Source: Chthoniobacterales bacterium (GTDB taxonomy: Bacteria; Verrucomicrobiota; Verrucomicrobiia; Chthoniobacterales; UBA10450). From it: DNA of 64,000 bases. This document shows, one piece after another, positions 26,006-34,706 of the stretch. Position 1 is the stretch's first letter; the number at the start of each line of letters is the position of its first letter. A program made the translations under genes and the position numbers. The notes beneath the pieces are model-generated. The model had not been told where the DNA came from. It was given only the letters and a program-made list of their open reading frames with translations, and did not search any database. The stretch covers positions 1 through 64,000 of the forward strand of contig JACDGS010000022.1 of NCBI GenBank assembly GCA_013821455.1, written 5' to 3'.

Positions 26006-28710
26006 TAGCTAACGTGGGAAAAGTTCTCTTCTTCGACAACCAAAGCGCGGAAACGTTGATTTTCGGGTTGGCTCAAGGTCGGGTCGTCCCGAAAAATTTT
26101 CGTCGCTGTCGCCCGCGCCTGCTGCATGAGTTTCATATCCGTGCGCAAATCGCCCAGTTTCAAATCCGGTAGCCCGCTCTGCGCGGTGCCGAGCAAATCG
26201 CCCGGGCCGCGCATCGCCCAGTCCGCTTCGGCCACCTCGAAACCGCTGCTCGTTTTCTCCAGCACCTGGAGTTTCGCCACCGTTTCTTCCGAGGGATCTG
26301 AACTGAGTAAAATGCAGTAAGACTTGTGCACGCCACGCCCGATTCTCCCGCGCAGTTGATGCAGTTGCGCCAGTCCGAAGCGCTCCGCGTTCTCGATCAA
26401 CATCACGGTAGCGTTCGGAATATCCACGCCCACCTCGATCACAGTCGTACTCACTAGTACACTCGTTAGGCCGCGGCGGAAACGCTCCATCGTTGCCTGC
26501 TTCTCCGGCGCGGGAATGCGCCCGTGCAGCAACTCGCAACTGAACGGCTGCAGGCGCTCGCGCCACTTCGCAAACTCCGCCGTGGCGGCTTTCGCATCCA
26601 GCTTTTCGCTCTCATCGATTAACGGATAGACGATGTAAACCTGCCGCCCCGCTTCGAGTTCCCGCCGCAAAAACGCAAGGACATCCGGCAGTTTTTTTTC
26701 GTCGCGCGCGGCAGTCACGATCCGGCCGCGATCAGCCGGCAGCTCGTCGATCGTCGAGACATCAAGATCACCATAAAGACTCATCGTCAGGGTGCGCGGG
26801 ATGGGCGTCGCCGTCATTACCAGCACGTCCGGCGCCAGTTCTTGAGTCGTTAGGCGGGCGCGTTGTGATACGCCAAATTTATGTTGCTCATCAATCACCA
26901 CGAGCCCGGGATTTTCGAGGCCCTCCGGTTCGTAAAGCAAGGCGTGCGTGCCGACAAAAATCTGCGGGAATCCGTTGCGTATTCCGCTTCCCATATTGTG
27001 GGACGAAACAACCTTGGCGACCTCGTTAGGTGCTCGGGTAGCGCATGCGTCTCGCGTGCTGGTCGCGCTGTTCCAGCGCGACGAACTTTTTCTTCGCGCA
27101 CCATCCTCCTGTGTCCAAAGCCATGGATAATCTTCCCCTTGCCTAACGACGTGAGACTCCCAGGGATTGCGCGTAATATAATTAAACTTCTCCTCCAGAT
27201 CGCGATCCGACCTGATGTAGCGATCAAATCGCTCCCGTTCCCACACGTTACCGGTCTTGCCTTCGAGCTTGTTGATCGCATGCGCAGAAAAAGATTTCAC
27301 GGATCGCAGCAGCTCACTGAGCGACCAGAACAACCCGTTCCCTTTTTCATCCGTCGTCGTCTTGGGCCACGGCTGAACGAGGAGATGCATATGGTCAGGC
27401 ATCACGCACGCGGCGAAGAGTTCGTAGCGCTTTTCGTGAAAGTGGCGGGCCGCCTCGAAAGCGATCGTCCGTGCTTCCGGCGACAGTACACGCTGCGACT
27501 TTGTGCCAATGGTGACCGCGTAAATCGCCCACGGTTTTTCGAAATGAGGGAGACGCCGGCGGAAGTATCGCGCGTCACCTGATGTTTCTCCCTGAGAAAA
27601 AGTTCGCGACGGTGGAACACCGTCGCCAGCACGCGAGACGCATGCGCTACCCAAATCGCCGAACAACGGGAGTGGCGCGAGGTCATCTTTGCGCGCGCCG
27701 GTTCTCAGCGAGACGGCCACGCCTAACGGCTCCAGCCAGCGCGAGAGAACCGCGTAGTGTTGCTCCGCCAGGATTTGGGTCGGGGCCATGAAGGCGGCTT
27801 GCGCGCCGCTCTCGACCGCGAGCAGCATCGCCGCGATCGCGACCACCGTTTTGCCGGAGCCGACGTCACCCTGCAGCAGACGATTCATCGGCACGGTGGA
27901 CGCGAGATCTCCACGCAGTTCTGCGATGACGCGGGATTGCGCATTCGTTAGGGCAAAAGGCAGCGCGCGGAGAAAGCGCTCGAGCAGTTCGCCTTCGCCG
28001 CAATGTGAGTCGCCGCTGCGAGAGCGCGCCCGCGCGCGGCGCGCGGCAATAGCCATCTGCATCGCTAGAAATTCTTCCAGGACCAAAGCCGCGCGCGCTT
28101 TGCCTAACGACTCCCAGGTTTCCGGAAAATGCATTTCGCGCAAGTTCGTAAGATCTCCTGACGCGCGCTCCTCGCACTCGCCGAGGAGCCGATGGATCAG
28201 GCCGCGTAAAACACGCGGCGACAATCCTTCCGTCGCGGGATAAACCGGCGTGATGCGCCGGAAATGAATCGAGATTTCATCATCGTTCTCGATGATTTCA
28301 AACTCCGGATGCTCCATGCACAAGCGCGGACCGCGCCGCCGCGGCTTGCCGAAGAACACCAGCCGCTGACCGCTCACGATCATTTTCTGCACGTAATGGA
28401 CGTTGAACCATCGGCAGATGAGCGGCTGGCTCAGAGCATGTGCGCCGCTCTCTTCCAACGTCACCTCGAAGATTTTTTTGGCGTAACCGAACCGTTTGAT
28501 CTGCGTCCTGGTCACCTCGCCGCAGAGGCAAATCGGCTGCTCGCTTTCCTCGTGCGGAAAGCCGGGAAATTCACGCCGGTCTTCGTGCCGTCTCGGATAA
28601 TGCCGGAGCAAGTCTTCGACCGTCTCGAGCCCGAGCCGGCGCAACTGGGTCAGGCGTGGACGCGGAATCCAATCGATTTCGCCTAACGAACTCTGAAACG
28701 GCCACGACAT
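26005..28710 (-). CDS. recG: RecG branch-migration helicase with an in-frame transposase insertion
   Basis: RecG remodels stalled forks and Holliday junctions. The wedge/OB domain fills residues ~50-190. The helicase motifs are LLQGDVGSGKT (~278), AAFMAPTQILAEQH, VVIDEQHKFGV (~590), MTATPIPRTL and the late HQLRGRIGRGVHKSYC. The protein is 901 residues, against about 690-700 for the family. The excess is residues ~353-558, between APLPLFG and PQIFVGTHALL, which encode a complete REP-associated Y1 transposase domain and both its end repeats. No stop interrupts the frame through the insert. The helicase halves on both sides look intact. The product may be a functional helicase with an extra domain, or the gene may be inactivated at protein level. 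Confidence 0.88.
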   Translation of the reverse strand: MSWPFQSSLGEIDWIPRPRLTQLRRLGLETVEDLLRHYPRRHEDRREFPGFPHEESEQPICLCGEVTRTQIKRFGYAKKIFEVTLEESGAHALSQPLICRWFNVHYVQKMIVSGQRLVFFGKPRRRGPRLCMEHPEFEIIENDDEISIHFRRITPVYPATEGLSPRVLRGLIHRLLGECEERASGDLTNLREMHFPETWESLGKARAALVLEEFLAMQMAIAARRARARSRSGDSHCGEGELLERFLRALPFALTNAQSRVIAELRGDLASTVPMNRLLQGDVGSGKTVVAIAAMLLAVESGAQAAFMAPTQILAEQHYAVLSRWLEPLGVAVSLRTGARKDDLAPLPLFGDLGSACVSRAGDGVPPSRTFSQGETSGDARYFRRRLPHFEKPWAIYAVTIGTKSQRVLSPEARTIAFEAARHFHEKRYELFAACVMPDHMHLLVQPWPKTTTDEKGNGLFWSLSELLRSVKSFSAHAINKLEGKTGNVWERERFDRYIRSDRDLEEKFNYITRNPWESHVVRQGEDYPWLWTQEDGARRKSSSRWNSATSTRDACATRAPNEVAKVVSSHNMGSGIRNGFPQIFVGTHALLYEPEGLENPGLVVIDEQHKFGVSQRARLTTQELAPDVLVMTATPIPRTLTMSLYGDLDVSTIDELPADRGRIVTAARDEKKLPDVLAFLRRELEAGRQVYIVYPLIDESEKLDAKAATAEFAKWRERLQPFSCELLHGRIPAPEKQATMERFRRGLTSVLVSTTVIEVGVDIPNATVMLIENAERFGLAQLHQLRGRIGRGVHKSYCILLSSDPSEETVAKLQVLEKTSSGFEVAEADWAMRGPGDLLGTAQSGLPDLKLGDLRTDMKLMQQARATATKIFRDDPTLSQPENQRFRALVVEEENFSHVS
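27036..27652 (-). mobile_element. REP-associated tyrosine transposase (RAYT, IS200-like) element inside recG
   Basis: The element is bounded by inverted copies of a 27-bp repeat that begins GGGTAGCGCATGCGTCTCGC (27036-27062 and 27626-27652). Inside each lies a small hairpin with different arms (TCGCGCTG/CAGCGCGA on the left, CGACGGTG/CACCGTCG on the right) and then CGAACTTTTTCT. Between them the minus strand encodes a Y1 transposase core: the HUH-type site VMPDHMHLLVQPW and the likely catalytic tyrosine region FDRYIRSDRDLEEKFNYITRNPW. This is the known RAYT layout of a single-copy transposase flanked by REPs. The transposase lacks its own stop and reads on into recG. One octamer (27141) lies inside it. 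Confidence 0.85.
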
Positions 28711-28742
28711 TCTCCCGCTATCTTAGCCGCTCTTGCCGGCGG

Positions 28743-30425
28743 TTAAATGGCGGCGGCGCTGCGGATCGCTTCGATCTGCATTTGCAGCCGCGTCTCGCCT
28801 TGATATTCATCCGCGCTGATCCGGAAGGCGACGTCCCAGGGAGATGGTGGCAGGGAAACCTCCGCGCCGTAAAAATAAATTGCGCGCTGGTAACGGCCGT
28901 TCTGGCGCAGTCGCAAAACCAGATGTTTCTCCTTCAAAATCTGCGGCGCGACCACTGGCTCTACTCTACGGGCGAGGAAGAGCGGTTGCGGATTGCCGTT
29001 GCCAAATGGCTGCAACAATTCATGCCAGCGCAACAGATCGCCGGTGACTTCAGCAAGCGTCAGTTCGTGGTCCAAATGCAAACGCCGCTCGAGATCTTCC
29101 TCCTTGAGTAACTTGCGGCAGCTCTCGACGAAGACCGTGCGCAAGCCTGCGAAAGAATTTTCGCGAATCGTTAGGCCAGCCGCCATTTCGTGCCCGCCAA
29201 ATTTTTCCAGCCACTCTTCGCAACGGCTGAGCGCAGCGACGATGGAAAGACCAGCAATACTTCGTCCGCTGCCTTTGCCGAGCCCGTTCTCGTCGAAGCC
29301 GATGATGAGCGTGGGCCGATGATATTTCCGGGAGATGCGCGAGGCGACGATCCCGAGCACGCCCGGATGCCAGCCGCGTTGGCCAAGAACGATCGCAGGC
29401 TCGGCGCCGAGGTTGCCAGCCGTGATTAGTTCTTCCGCCGCGAGGACGATTTGGCGTTCGAGATTTTGCCGCTCTCGATTCTGCGCGTCCAGTTCCGCGG
29501 CAAGCGCGGCGGCCTCGCTTTCCTCAGTAGTGACGAGAAGGCGGAGGGCTTTTTCCGCGCTCGTTAGGCGGCCAGCGGCATTGAGGCGCGGACCGATTCT
29601 AAAACCGATGTGCTCGGAAACGATCGGCGGCACCACCGCGGCGACATCCATCAATTTGTTCAGCCCTAACAATCGCCGGCGCGGGAGCTCCCGGACGCCG
29701 TGATGCACGAGAATGCGGTTTTCTCCTTCGAGCGGCACGATGTCGGCGACCGTACCGAGGGCGACCAAGTCGAGGCGACGACGCAGATCGAAGTCGGGAA
29801 GCGGCGAAGTTTTGAGGAGCGCGTGACAAAGTTTGAAAACGAGACCGACGCTGCAGAAATAACGGAAATCGCCGGCCTCGTTTGTCTTCGGATTCACGAG
29901 CGCGACGCAGGTCGGCAATTGCGCTTTTGGCTCGTGATGATCGATGACGATGACATCGACGCCGCGCGCGGTGAGTCCGGCAATTTCGGTACAGGAGGAG
30001 GTACCGCAGTCCACCGCGATGAGCAGTTGCGGCTGATACAGTTGGCAGCAGCGCTCGATGCCTTCAGATGTGAGGCCGTAACCCTCGTCGATGCGCGATG
30101 GAAGAAAGAGCGAGGGCGGCGCGCCGTAAGCCGAGAGCATTTCGTGCAGGAGGGCGAGCGAGGTGACGCCATCAACGTCGTAGTCACCATAGAGAACGAC
30201 GCGTTCCCGATTCGTTAGGGCGAGCAGGATGCGATCGACCGCGATGCGCATTTGCGGAAGGGCGAAGGGGTCGCTCAGCCGTTTCAGGAGCGGTCGCAGG
30301 AATTCGTGGGCGGCTTCCGTGGTCGTTAGGCCGCGACTTTGCAGAATCCGGCTGATACAGGCCGGCCCGCAGAGTTCGTTAGGCGAAACGGTTTCGGCGA
30401 GAATCCAACGTGTCGGGGAGATCAT
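28743..30425 (-). CDS. recJ: Single-stranded-DNA exonuclease RecJ
   Basis: A 5'-3' exonuclease of the DHH phosphoesterase family, used in recombination and mismatch repair. Motifs are VVLYGDYDVDGVTSLAL, IAVDCGTSS, VIVIDHHEPK (DHH) and FRIGPRLNAAGRL. The DHHA1 domain has GWHPGVLGIVASRI and GSGRSIAGLSIVAAL with FGGHEMAAGLTI. The start is ATG 30425 (MISPTRWILAE), just after the mqnA stop; the track start lies inside mqnA. The length, 560 residues, is normal. recG follows 32 bases later, so two recombination genes are co-transcribed. Octamers at 30324 and 30377 fall in its variable N-terminus. Confidence 0.93.
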   Translation of the reverse strand: MISPTRWILAETVSPNELCGPACISRILQSRGLTTTEAAHEFLRPLLKRLSDPFALPQMRIAVDRILLALTNRERVVLYGDYDVDGVTSLALLHEMLSAYGAPPSLFLPSRIDEGYGLTSEGIERCCQLYQPQLLIAVDCGTSSCTEIAGLTARGVDVIVIDHHEPKAQLPTCVALVNPKTNEAGDFRYFCSVGLVFKLCHALLKTSPLPDFDLRRRLDLVALGTVADIVPLEGENRILVHHGVRELPRRRLLGLNKLMDVAAVVPPIVSEHIGFRIGPRLNAAGRLTSAEKALRLLVTTEESEAAALAAELDAQNRERQNLERQIVLAAEELITAGNLGAEPAIVLGQRGWHPGVLGIVASRISRKYHRPTLIIGFDENGLGKGSGRSIAGLSIVAALSRCEEWLEKFGGHEMAAGLTIRENSFAGLRTVFVESCRKLLKEEDLERRLHLDHELTLAEVTGDLLRWHELLQPFGNGNPQPLFLARRVEPVVAPQILKEKHLVLRLRQNGRYQRAIYFYGAEVSLPPSPWDVAFRISADEYQGETRLQMQIEAIRSAAAI

Positions 30426-30426
30426 C

Positions 30427-31188
30427 TCACACGACCGCAATGTCAGGCGGCGCGGCGGGCAGCAGATGGTGCTGAGCGCAGAGTTCGCCAAATTTTTTGA
30501 AGCCGTTTTTCTCGGACTCGCCGAAACCGAAGCGCAGGCATTCTCGAAAGTAAAATTCGCAAAACGCGGGATCGGCTTCGGGTTGCGCGGCGATGACGGC
30601 CTCGAGGTTGGCCAGATTTTTTTCGCCTAACGAACGCAAAGCGGCGGCGACTTTTTCCTTCCTGGCGAACTCGGGGCGAATCAACCAAAGCGCGTAAACG
30701 AAAGGCAAACTGGTTTGTTCCTGCCAGGCCGCGCCGAGATCATAATAGCGATGACGGCCATCCGATTCTTCGCGAAAACGAATCGCCTGGTCGCCGATGA
30801 GGAGTTGCCCGCGCTCGGTCGTGATCTCTCCTTCGCGCACCAAAGCGGGAGCGAGTTCGCGTTCGCCTAACAAACATTGCAGGAGATTAATCGAAGTCTC
30901 CGAGGCCGGATCGACGACGACTTCGCGCATGAAATTCAGCGGGGCGAGATGGGCGACGATCACGCTGTAAACCGGGCCGTCGGAAGCGATCGCGACGCCA
31001 TCGACTGCGGCATAAATCGGGTTGCGCAGATATTCGAAACTGGAAACAAGCGCGATGTCGAGTTCGCCCGAAGCGAGTTGTCGGCAGAGCGCAGATGGGT
31101 GATCGAACTGCACCGGCCCGTCCCACCCGTGAATAAGCGGACGGGCGTTGAGATACTTGACGCAGCCGAGGCGAACCGGGGCCGCCAC
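30427..31188 (-). CDS. mqnA: Chorismate dehydratase (menaquinone, futalosine pathway)
   Basis: Converts chorismate to 3-enolpyruvylbenzoate, the first futalosine-pathway step. A periplasmic-binding-protein-like fold of 253 residues with LGCVKYLNARPLIHG, LCRQLASGELDIALVSSFEYLRNP and the later PFVYALWLIRPEF. The gene lies one base downstream of mqnE and abuts recJ, so the pathway genes are at the head of a longer unit mqnE-mqnA-recJ-recG-htrA. Confidence 0.9.
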   Translation of the reverse strand: MAAPVRLGCVKYLNARPLIHGWDGPVQFDHPSALCRQLASGELDIALVSSFEYLRNPIYAAVDGVAIASDGPVYSVIVAHLAPLNFMREVVVDPASETSINLLQCLLGERELAPALVREGEITTERGQLLIGDQAIRFREESDGRHRYYDLGAAWQEQTSLPFVYALWLIRPEFARKEKVAAALRSLGEKNLANLEAVIAAQPEADPAFCEFYFRECLRFGFGESEKNGFKKFGELCAQHHLLPAAPPDIAVV

Positions 31189-31189
31189 T

Positions 31190-32332
31190 TCAGGCGCAGA
31201 CCAGTTCGCCTTCGGACTGCGGCGCGGAAGTCGCCGCCACCGGAGTCAGATGATTGTAATAGCTGTCGCGCTGGACCGGATCCCGGCCCGCTTCGCGAAT
31301 GACGCGACGGAGCGACTGCACCGTTTGTTCCTGAGGCGTTTTCGCACCGGCCATGTGGAAGATTTTTTCTTCCATGATCGTGCCGTGCAAATCATCGACG
31401 CCGTAGCTGAGCGAAATCTGCGCAAGCGGCAGTCCCATGCTCACCCAGTAGGCGGTGAGATGTTCGATGTTATCGAGGTAAATGCGGCTGACGGCGAGGT
31501 TGCGGAGCTGATGGAAAGCGGTCGCGGGTTGAATGTGCGCGAGGATGGTGGTTTGCGGCTCGAAGGCGAAGGGGATGAAGCCAGTGAAACCGCCAGTCTC
31601 GTCCTGCAATTCGCGTAGCTGACGAAGATGATCAACGCGTTGTGCGTCGGATTCGATATGCCCGTAAAGCATGGTGCACGTGCTGCGGCCGCCCATTTCG
31701 TGCCAGGTGCGATGGACCTCGAGCCATTCCGCGGCGCTTTCTTTTCCGCGGCAAAGCTCGTCGCGTACGATCGGGTCGAAGATTTCCGCGCCACCGCCGG
31801 TGAGCGAGCTCAGGCCGACAGCGCGAAGCTGCGCCAAAGTATCGGCGATCGAGGTTTTGAAAATGCGCCGAGCGAGATGGCGAATTTCAATCGCGGTGAA
31901 TGCCTTTAGCTGCAGTGCGGGATCGAGCGCGCGCAGGGTTGATAGCAGGTCGAGATACCATTGGCGGTTGAGCGTGGGATGGAGTCCTCCGACCATGTGG
32001 ACTTCGGTGATTCCCTCGGCGAGGGCACTCTGCACCGCGGCGACGATCTCATCGATCGAGCTTTGGAACGCGTGCGGATCGCGCTTCTTCGCAGCAAAGG
32101 CGCAGAACTGACAGGAGAGCACGCAGACGTTCGAGTAGTTAATGTAGCGGTTGAGAATGTATGTCGCGACGTTGCCGTTCTTCCGCTGGCGCACCGCGCT
32201 GGCCATAATTCCGAGAGCGTTGAGTTCATGCGAACGATAAAGCCGGAGAGCATCCTCATCGGTAATCCGCTCTGCGTTTTCGATCTTCTCAGCGATCGAA
32301 CGGAGCGATGGCGGGATGAGGGATAATTTCAT
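31190..32332 (-). CDS. mqnE: Aminofutalosine synthase (radical SAM)
   Basis: Joins 3-enolpyruvylbenzoate with a SAM-derived radical to make aminofutalosine. The radical-SAM cluster motif is CVLSCQFC (Cx3Cx2C), followed by EVHMVGGLHPTL, the SSLTGGGAEIFD motif and STCTMLYGHIE, which fit MqnE better than the related MqnC. The length is 380 residues from ATG 32332 (MKLSLIPPSLR). No exact octamer occurs here or in most of mqnA, a 2.4-kb octamer-free stretch that reaches into the secretin gene. Confidence 0.88.
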   Translation of the reverse strand: MKLSLIPPSLRSIAEKIENAERITDEDALRLYRSHELNALGIMASAVRQRKNGNVATYILNRYINYSNVCVLSCQFCAFAAKKRDPHAFQSSIDEIVAAVQSALAEGITEVHMVGGLHPTLNRQWYLDLLSTLRALDPALQLKAFTAIEIRHLARRIFKTSIADTLAQLRAVGLSSLTGGGAEIFDPIVRDELCRGKESAAEWLEVHRTWHEMGGRSTCTMLYGHIESDAQRVDHLRQLRELQDETGGFTGFIPFAFEPQTTILAHIQPATAFHQLRNLAVSRIYLDNIEHLTAYWVSMGLPLAQISLSYGVDDLHGTIMEEKIFHMAGAKTPQEQTVQSLRRVIREAGRDPVQRDSYYNHLTPVAATSAPQSEGELVCA

Positions 32333-32573
32333 CAAGAATGACTCTGAAACAGAGAGCAAGCGCGCATAGGATGCACAGGAGGATGCGTCCGCGCAAGTGC
32401 AGCGGATGCCGTGTTCGTCCTTCCAATCCTGCTCCTGCTCCTAATCCGGATAGGTGGTTGTTCGGGTAAGAGTAGGAGCAAGATTAGGATTAAAGAGCGG
32501 CGCGACAGATCAAGGGGGCGAGCACCTTGCGATGTCCGCCCCCTCTCAACCCCACAACACAAATCTGTTTCAG
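32333..32573. other. Intergenic region with GC-rich hairpin
   Basis: The 241-bp gap between the secretin end and the mqnE start holds no gene. A stem AGGGGGCG/CGCCCCCT (32513-32520 with 32537-32544) lies 30 bases past the secretin stop and may end its transcript, though no T tract follows. An imperfect inverted repeat built on CTCCTAAT/ATTAGG lies between 32420 and 32490. Confidence 0.4.
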
Positions 32574-34448
32574 CTATTGGTCGCGATCTTTCGCCGTGCT
32601 CATGTAACGCAGCTCTGTCGGCGCCGGAGCGACTCCAGGTTTTGGATAATCAGCCGCAAGCTGCCGGTTCGAAGTGGGCACCAAACGCACGGCGCCTTTG
32701 GCATTATTCCGCCAGCCGTTCGGGTCGGCATATTCTTCGCCGCTGTTATGCAAGCCGCTCACCTGATCTTCCAAACCGGTGCCGTAATGTTGGTCGATGA
32801 TCGTAGGCGTGACGAAGACGAGCAGGTTGCGTTTCGTGCGCGCATTCAGTCGTTCCTGAAAAAGAGAACCAAAGATCGGGATGTCGCCCAAGACCGGAAC
32901 TTTGGTGCGGCTCTTCGTCACTTCATCCTGCAGCAAACCGCCGATCGCGAGAGTGTCACCGCTCTTGATGAGAACGTTGGAATCAAGCGTGCGTGTGTCG
33001 ATCACCGGGCTGGCCACCGTCGCACCCGCAAAGGTGAAGAGTGCGTCGGCCACCTTGTTGCTGATCTCGGGCTTGACGCTCAACGTGATGAAATCGTCTT
33101 TGTTGACCAGTGGCCTAACGACCAGGGTGTTACCGAACTTTTTATCCTGAAAACCGCCGAAGACCGCGGTAGCCGTCTGCTCGTTGAAGTTCAATTGCGG
33201 CACCGGCTGATTGCGAATGATCTCGATTTTTGCCTGCATGTTGTCCGCCGTCACGATGCGCGGATTAGCGAGGAACTCGGCGTCAGCATCTTCGTTCAAG
33301 AGCCGCAAAGTAAGCGAGAGCGCGGGCGCGGAAAGAATGGCGAACTGTCCGCCTAATGCGGTGAGTCCTGCGCTGGCGTTCCTCAGAAAATCCTGGGGAA
33401 CGAGCCCTCCGGTCGCGTCTGTGACCACTGCGGGCAAAGTGGATGCTTGGGTTATCTGGATCGGGACGCCGTCGGGACCGAGCCTTGGCGTCGTTGTCAC
33501 GGCCCCGGTCACTGGGTCCGTCGTCGTCGTCTGCGCAGTCGTGATCGAGCTGCTGCCTAGAGTTGAACCGCCATATTTGAGAGTCTGTGGGCTGGTCGAG
33601 CTGCCGACCACGCCGGCCCAGTTAATGCCGTAACTCTGCCGCGGATTTGCGTTCACCTCGACCAAACGCGCTTCGATCATGACCTGTTTGGTCGGCTTAT
33701 CGATTAACTTCAAGGTCTTGCGAATCGCATCGATATTGCTGCGAGTTTCGCGAAAGAAAACGGTGTTGGTGCGCTCATCCACTTGCGGCGCGTCCTTGCT
33801 CGAGAGTTGCGAAGCGAGCAGCGGGGCGATGTCTTTGGCGCGCGCGTAGCTGAATTGAAAGCTGTCGCTTTCAGTTGGCTCGGCGGTGCGTTCGGCGCCG
33901 GTCTTGATGTAGTAAACGTTGTCGATCTGGTCCATGAAAAGGCTCTTCGCTTTCACGATGATCGCGATCGCCTGGAGCGCGGTGACGTCTTCCAGCCGCA
34001 TCGTGACGGTGCCGGTGACGGCTTCGCTCACGACCATGTTGATCTTCGCCTGACGCGCGAGGAGCCGCAGCACCTGGCCGACGTCGTCACCCTGAAATTC
34101 TCTTACGCCGATTCCGCCATTGGCTGTCGCCGAATTCGCATCGGTCGTGCTGGCACTGGTCGCGACCGGTTGCGCGCCGGGCGCGGCCGCAGCGGAGACG
34201 GGGGATGAAGAAACGTTAGGCGCGACAGCGGGCGTTGCGGTCAAAGGCGCCACGGGGGCGGCCTGCACCAGCGTCATCGGCGCGAGCTCCGAACTGTGCG
34301 CATTTGCGGCTCCAGCCGCATCGCGCGCGGAGACGATGACCTGACCCGGAAAGGAATGGGCTGTGCCCGCTTCCTGCGCCGAGGCGGCCGACGTGATCGC
34401 CAGCAAAGCTGAGAGGACGCAGACTGAAGGTTTTGTCAGAGTTAACAT
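32574..34448 (-). CDS. Secretin (PilQ/GspD-type outer-membrane pore)
   Basis: The start ATG 34448 gives signal peptide MLTLTKPSVCVLSALLAITSAASA; the track TTG at 34463 adds five residues. A linker rich in A/P/V/S is followed by an STN/N0-like domain (VREFQGDDVGQVLRLLARQAKINMVVSEAVTGTVTMRL), an N1-like ring (APQVDERTNTVFFRETRSNIDAIRKTLKLIDKPTKQVMIEARLVEV) and the beta-barrel core (ANPRIVTADN, SNVLIKSGDTLAIGGLLQDEV, VPVLGDIPIFGSLFQ, NLLVFVTPTII). It stands alone: no pilM-P or gsp genes are beside it, so I cannot say which system it serves. Type IV pilus, type II secretion and DNA uptake all use such pores. Confidence 0.88.
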   Translation of the reverse strand: MLTLTKPSVCVLSALLAITSAASAQEAGTAHSFPGQVIVSARDAAGAANAHSSELAPMTLVQAAPVAPLTATPAVAPNVSSSPVSAAAAPGAQPVATSASTTDANSATANGGIGVREFQGDDVGQVLRLLARQAKINMVVSEAVTGTVTMRLEDVTALQAIAIIVKAKSLFMDQIDNVYYIKTGAERTAEPTESDSFQFSYARAKDIAPLLASQLSSKDAPQVDERTNTVFFRETRSNIDAIRKTLKLIDKPTKQVMIEARLVEVNANPRQSYGINWAGVVGSSTSPQTLKYGGSTLGSSSITTAQTTTTDPVTGAVTTTPRLGPDGVPIQITQASTLPAVVTDATGGLVPQDFLRNASAGLTALGGQFAILSAPALSLTLRLLNEDADAEFLANPRIVTADNMQAKIEIIRNQPVPQLNFNEQTATAVFGGFQDKKFGNTLVVRPLVNKDDFITLSVKPEISNKVADALFTFAGATVASPVIDTRTLDSNVLIKSGDTLAIGGLLQDEVTKSRTKVPVLGDIPIFGSLFQERLNARTKRNLLVFVTPTIIDQHYGTGLEDQVSGLHNSGEEYADPNGWRNNAKGAVRLVPTSNRQLAADYPKPGVAPAPTELRYMSTAKDRDQ

Positions 34449-34557
34449 AATGAGTTTCGGCAAGGGTTGGTTTCGCTGCGAATTCCCTCAAAGCAGGAAC
34501 CAGACCAGCGCTCGCCGTTTGCCGAAAAAGTGTTCTCCCCCGGATGAATAATGGGGC

Positions 34558-34706
34558 CGTTAGGCAAAACGGCGCTCAGCGGCGCGTCGTTAGGCACAAC
34601 CTCGCCCTCCACGGCGCCGGGGGAACGGCGACGCCTCGTTCGTTAGGCGGCGGTCGCGAAACCGAGCGAAGTCTTGGTGAAATCGGCGCTCGGCATTTGC
34701 CTAACG
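34558..34706. repeat. Cluster of four octamer copies between secretin and Anbu genes
   Basis: Exact copies start at 34558, 34588 and 34641 (CGTTAGGC) and 34699 (GCCTAACG). The first two are 30 bases apart in non-coding DNA. The third supplies the stop codon of the Anbu gene, and the fourth codes inside its C-terminus (RLVRQMP). Confidence 0.85.

Noticed and set aside
26881-27582. Plus-strand 233-residue ORF across the recG insertion
   Set aside because: It is antisense to recG and the transposase; the minus-strand reading has clear family motifs.
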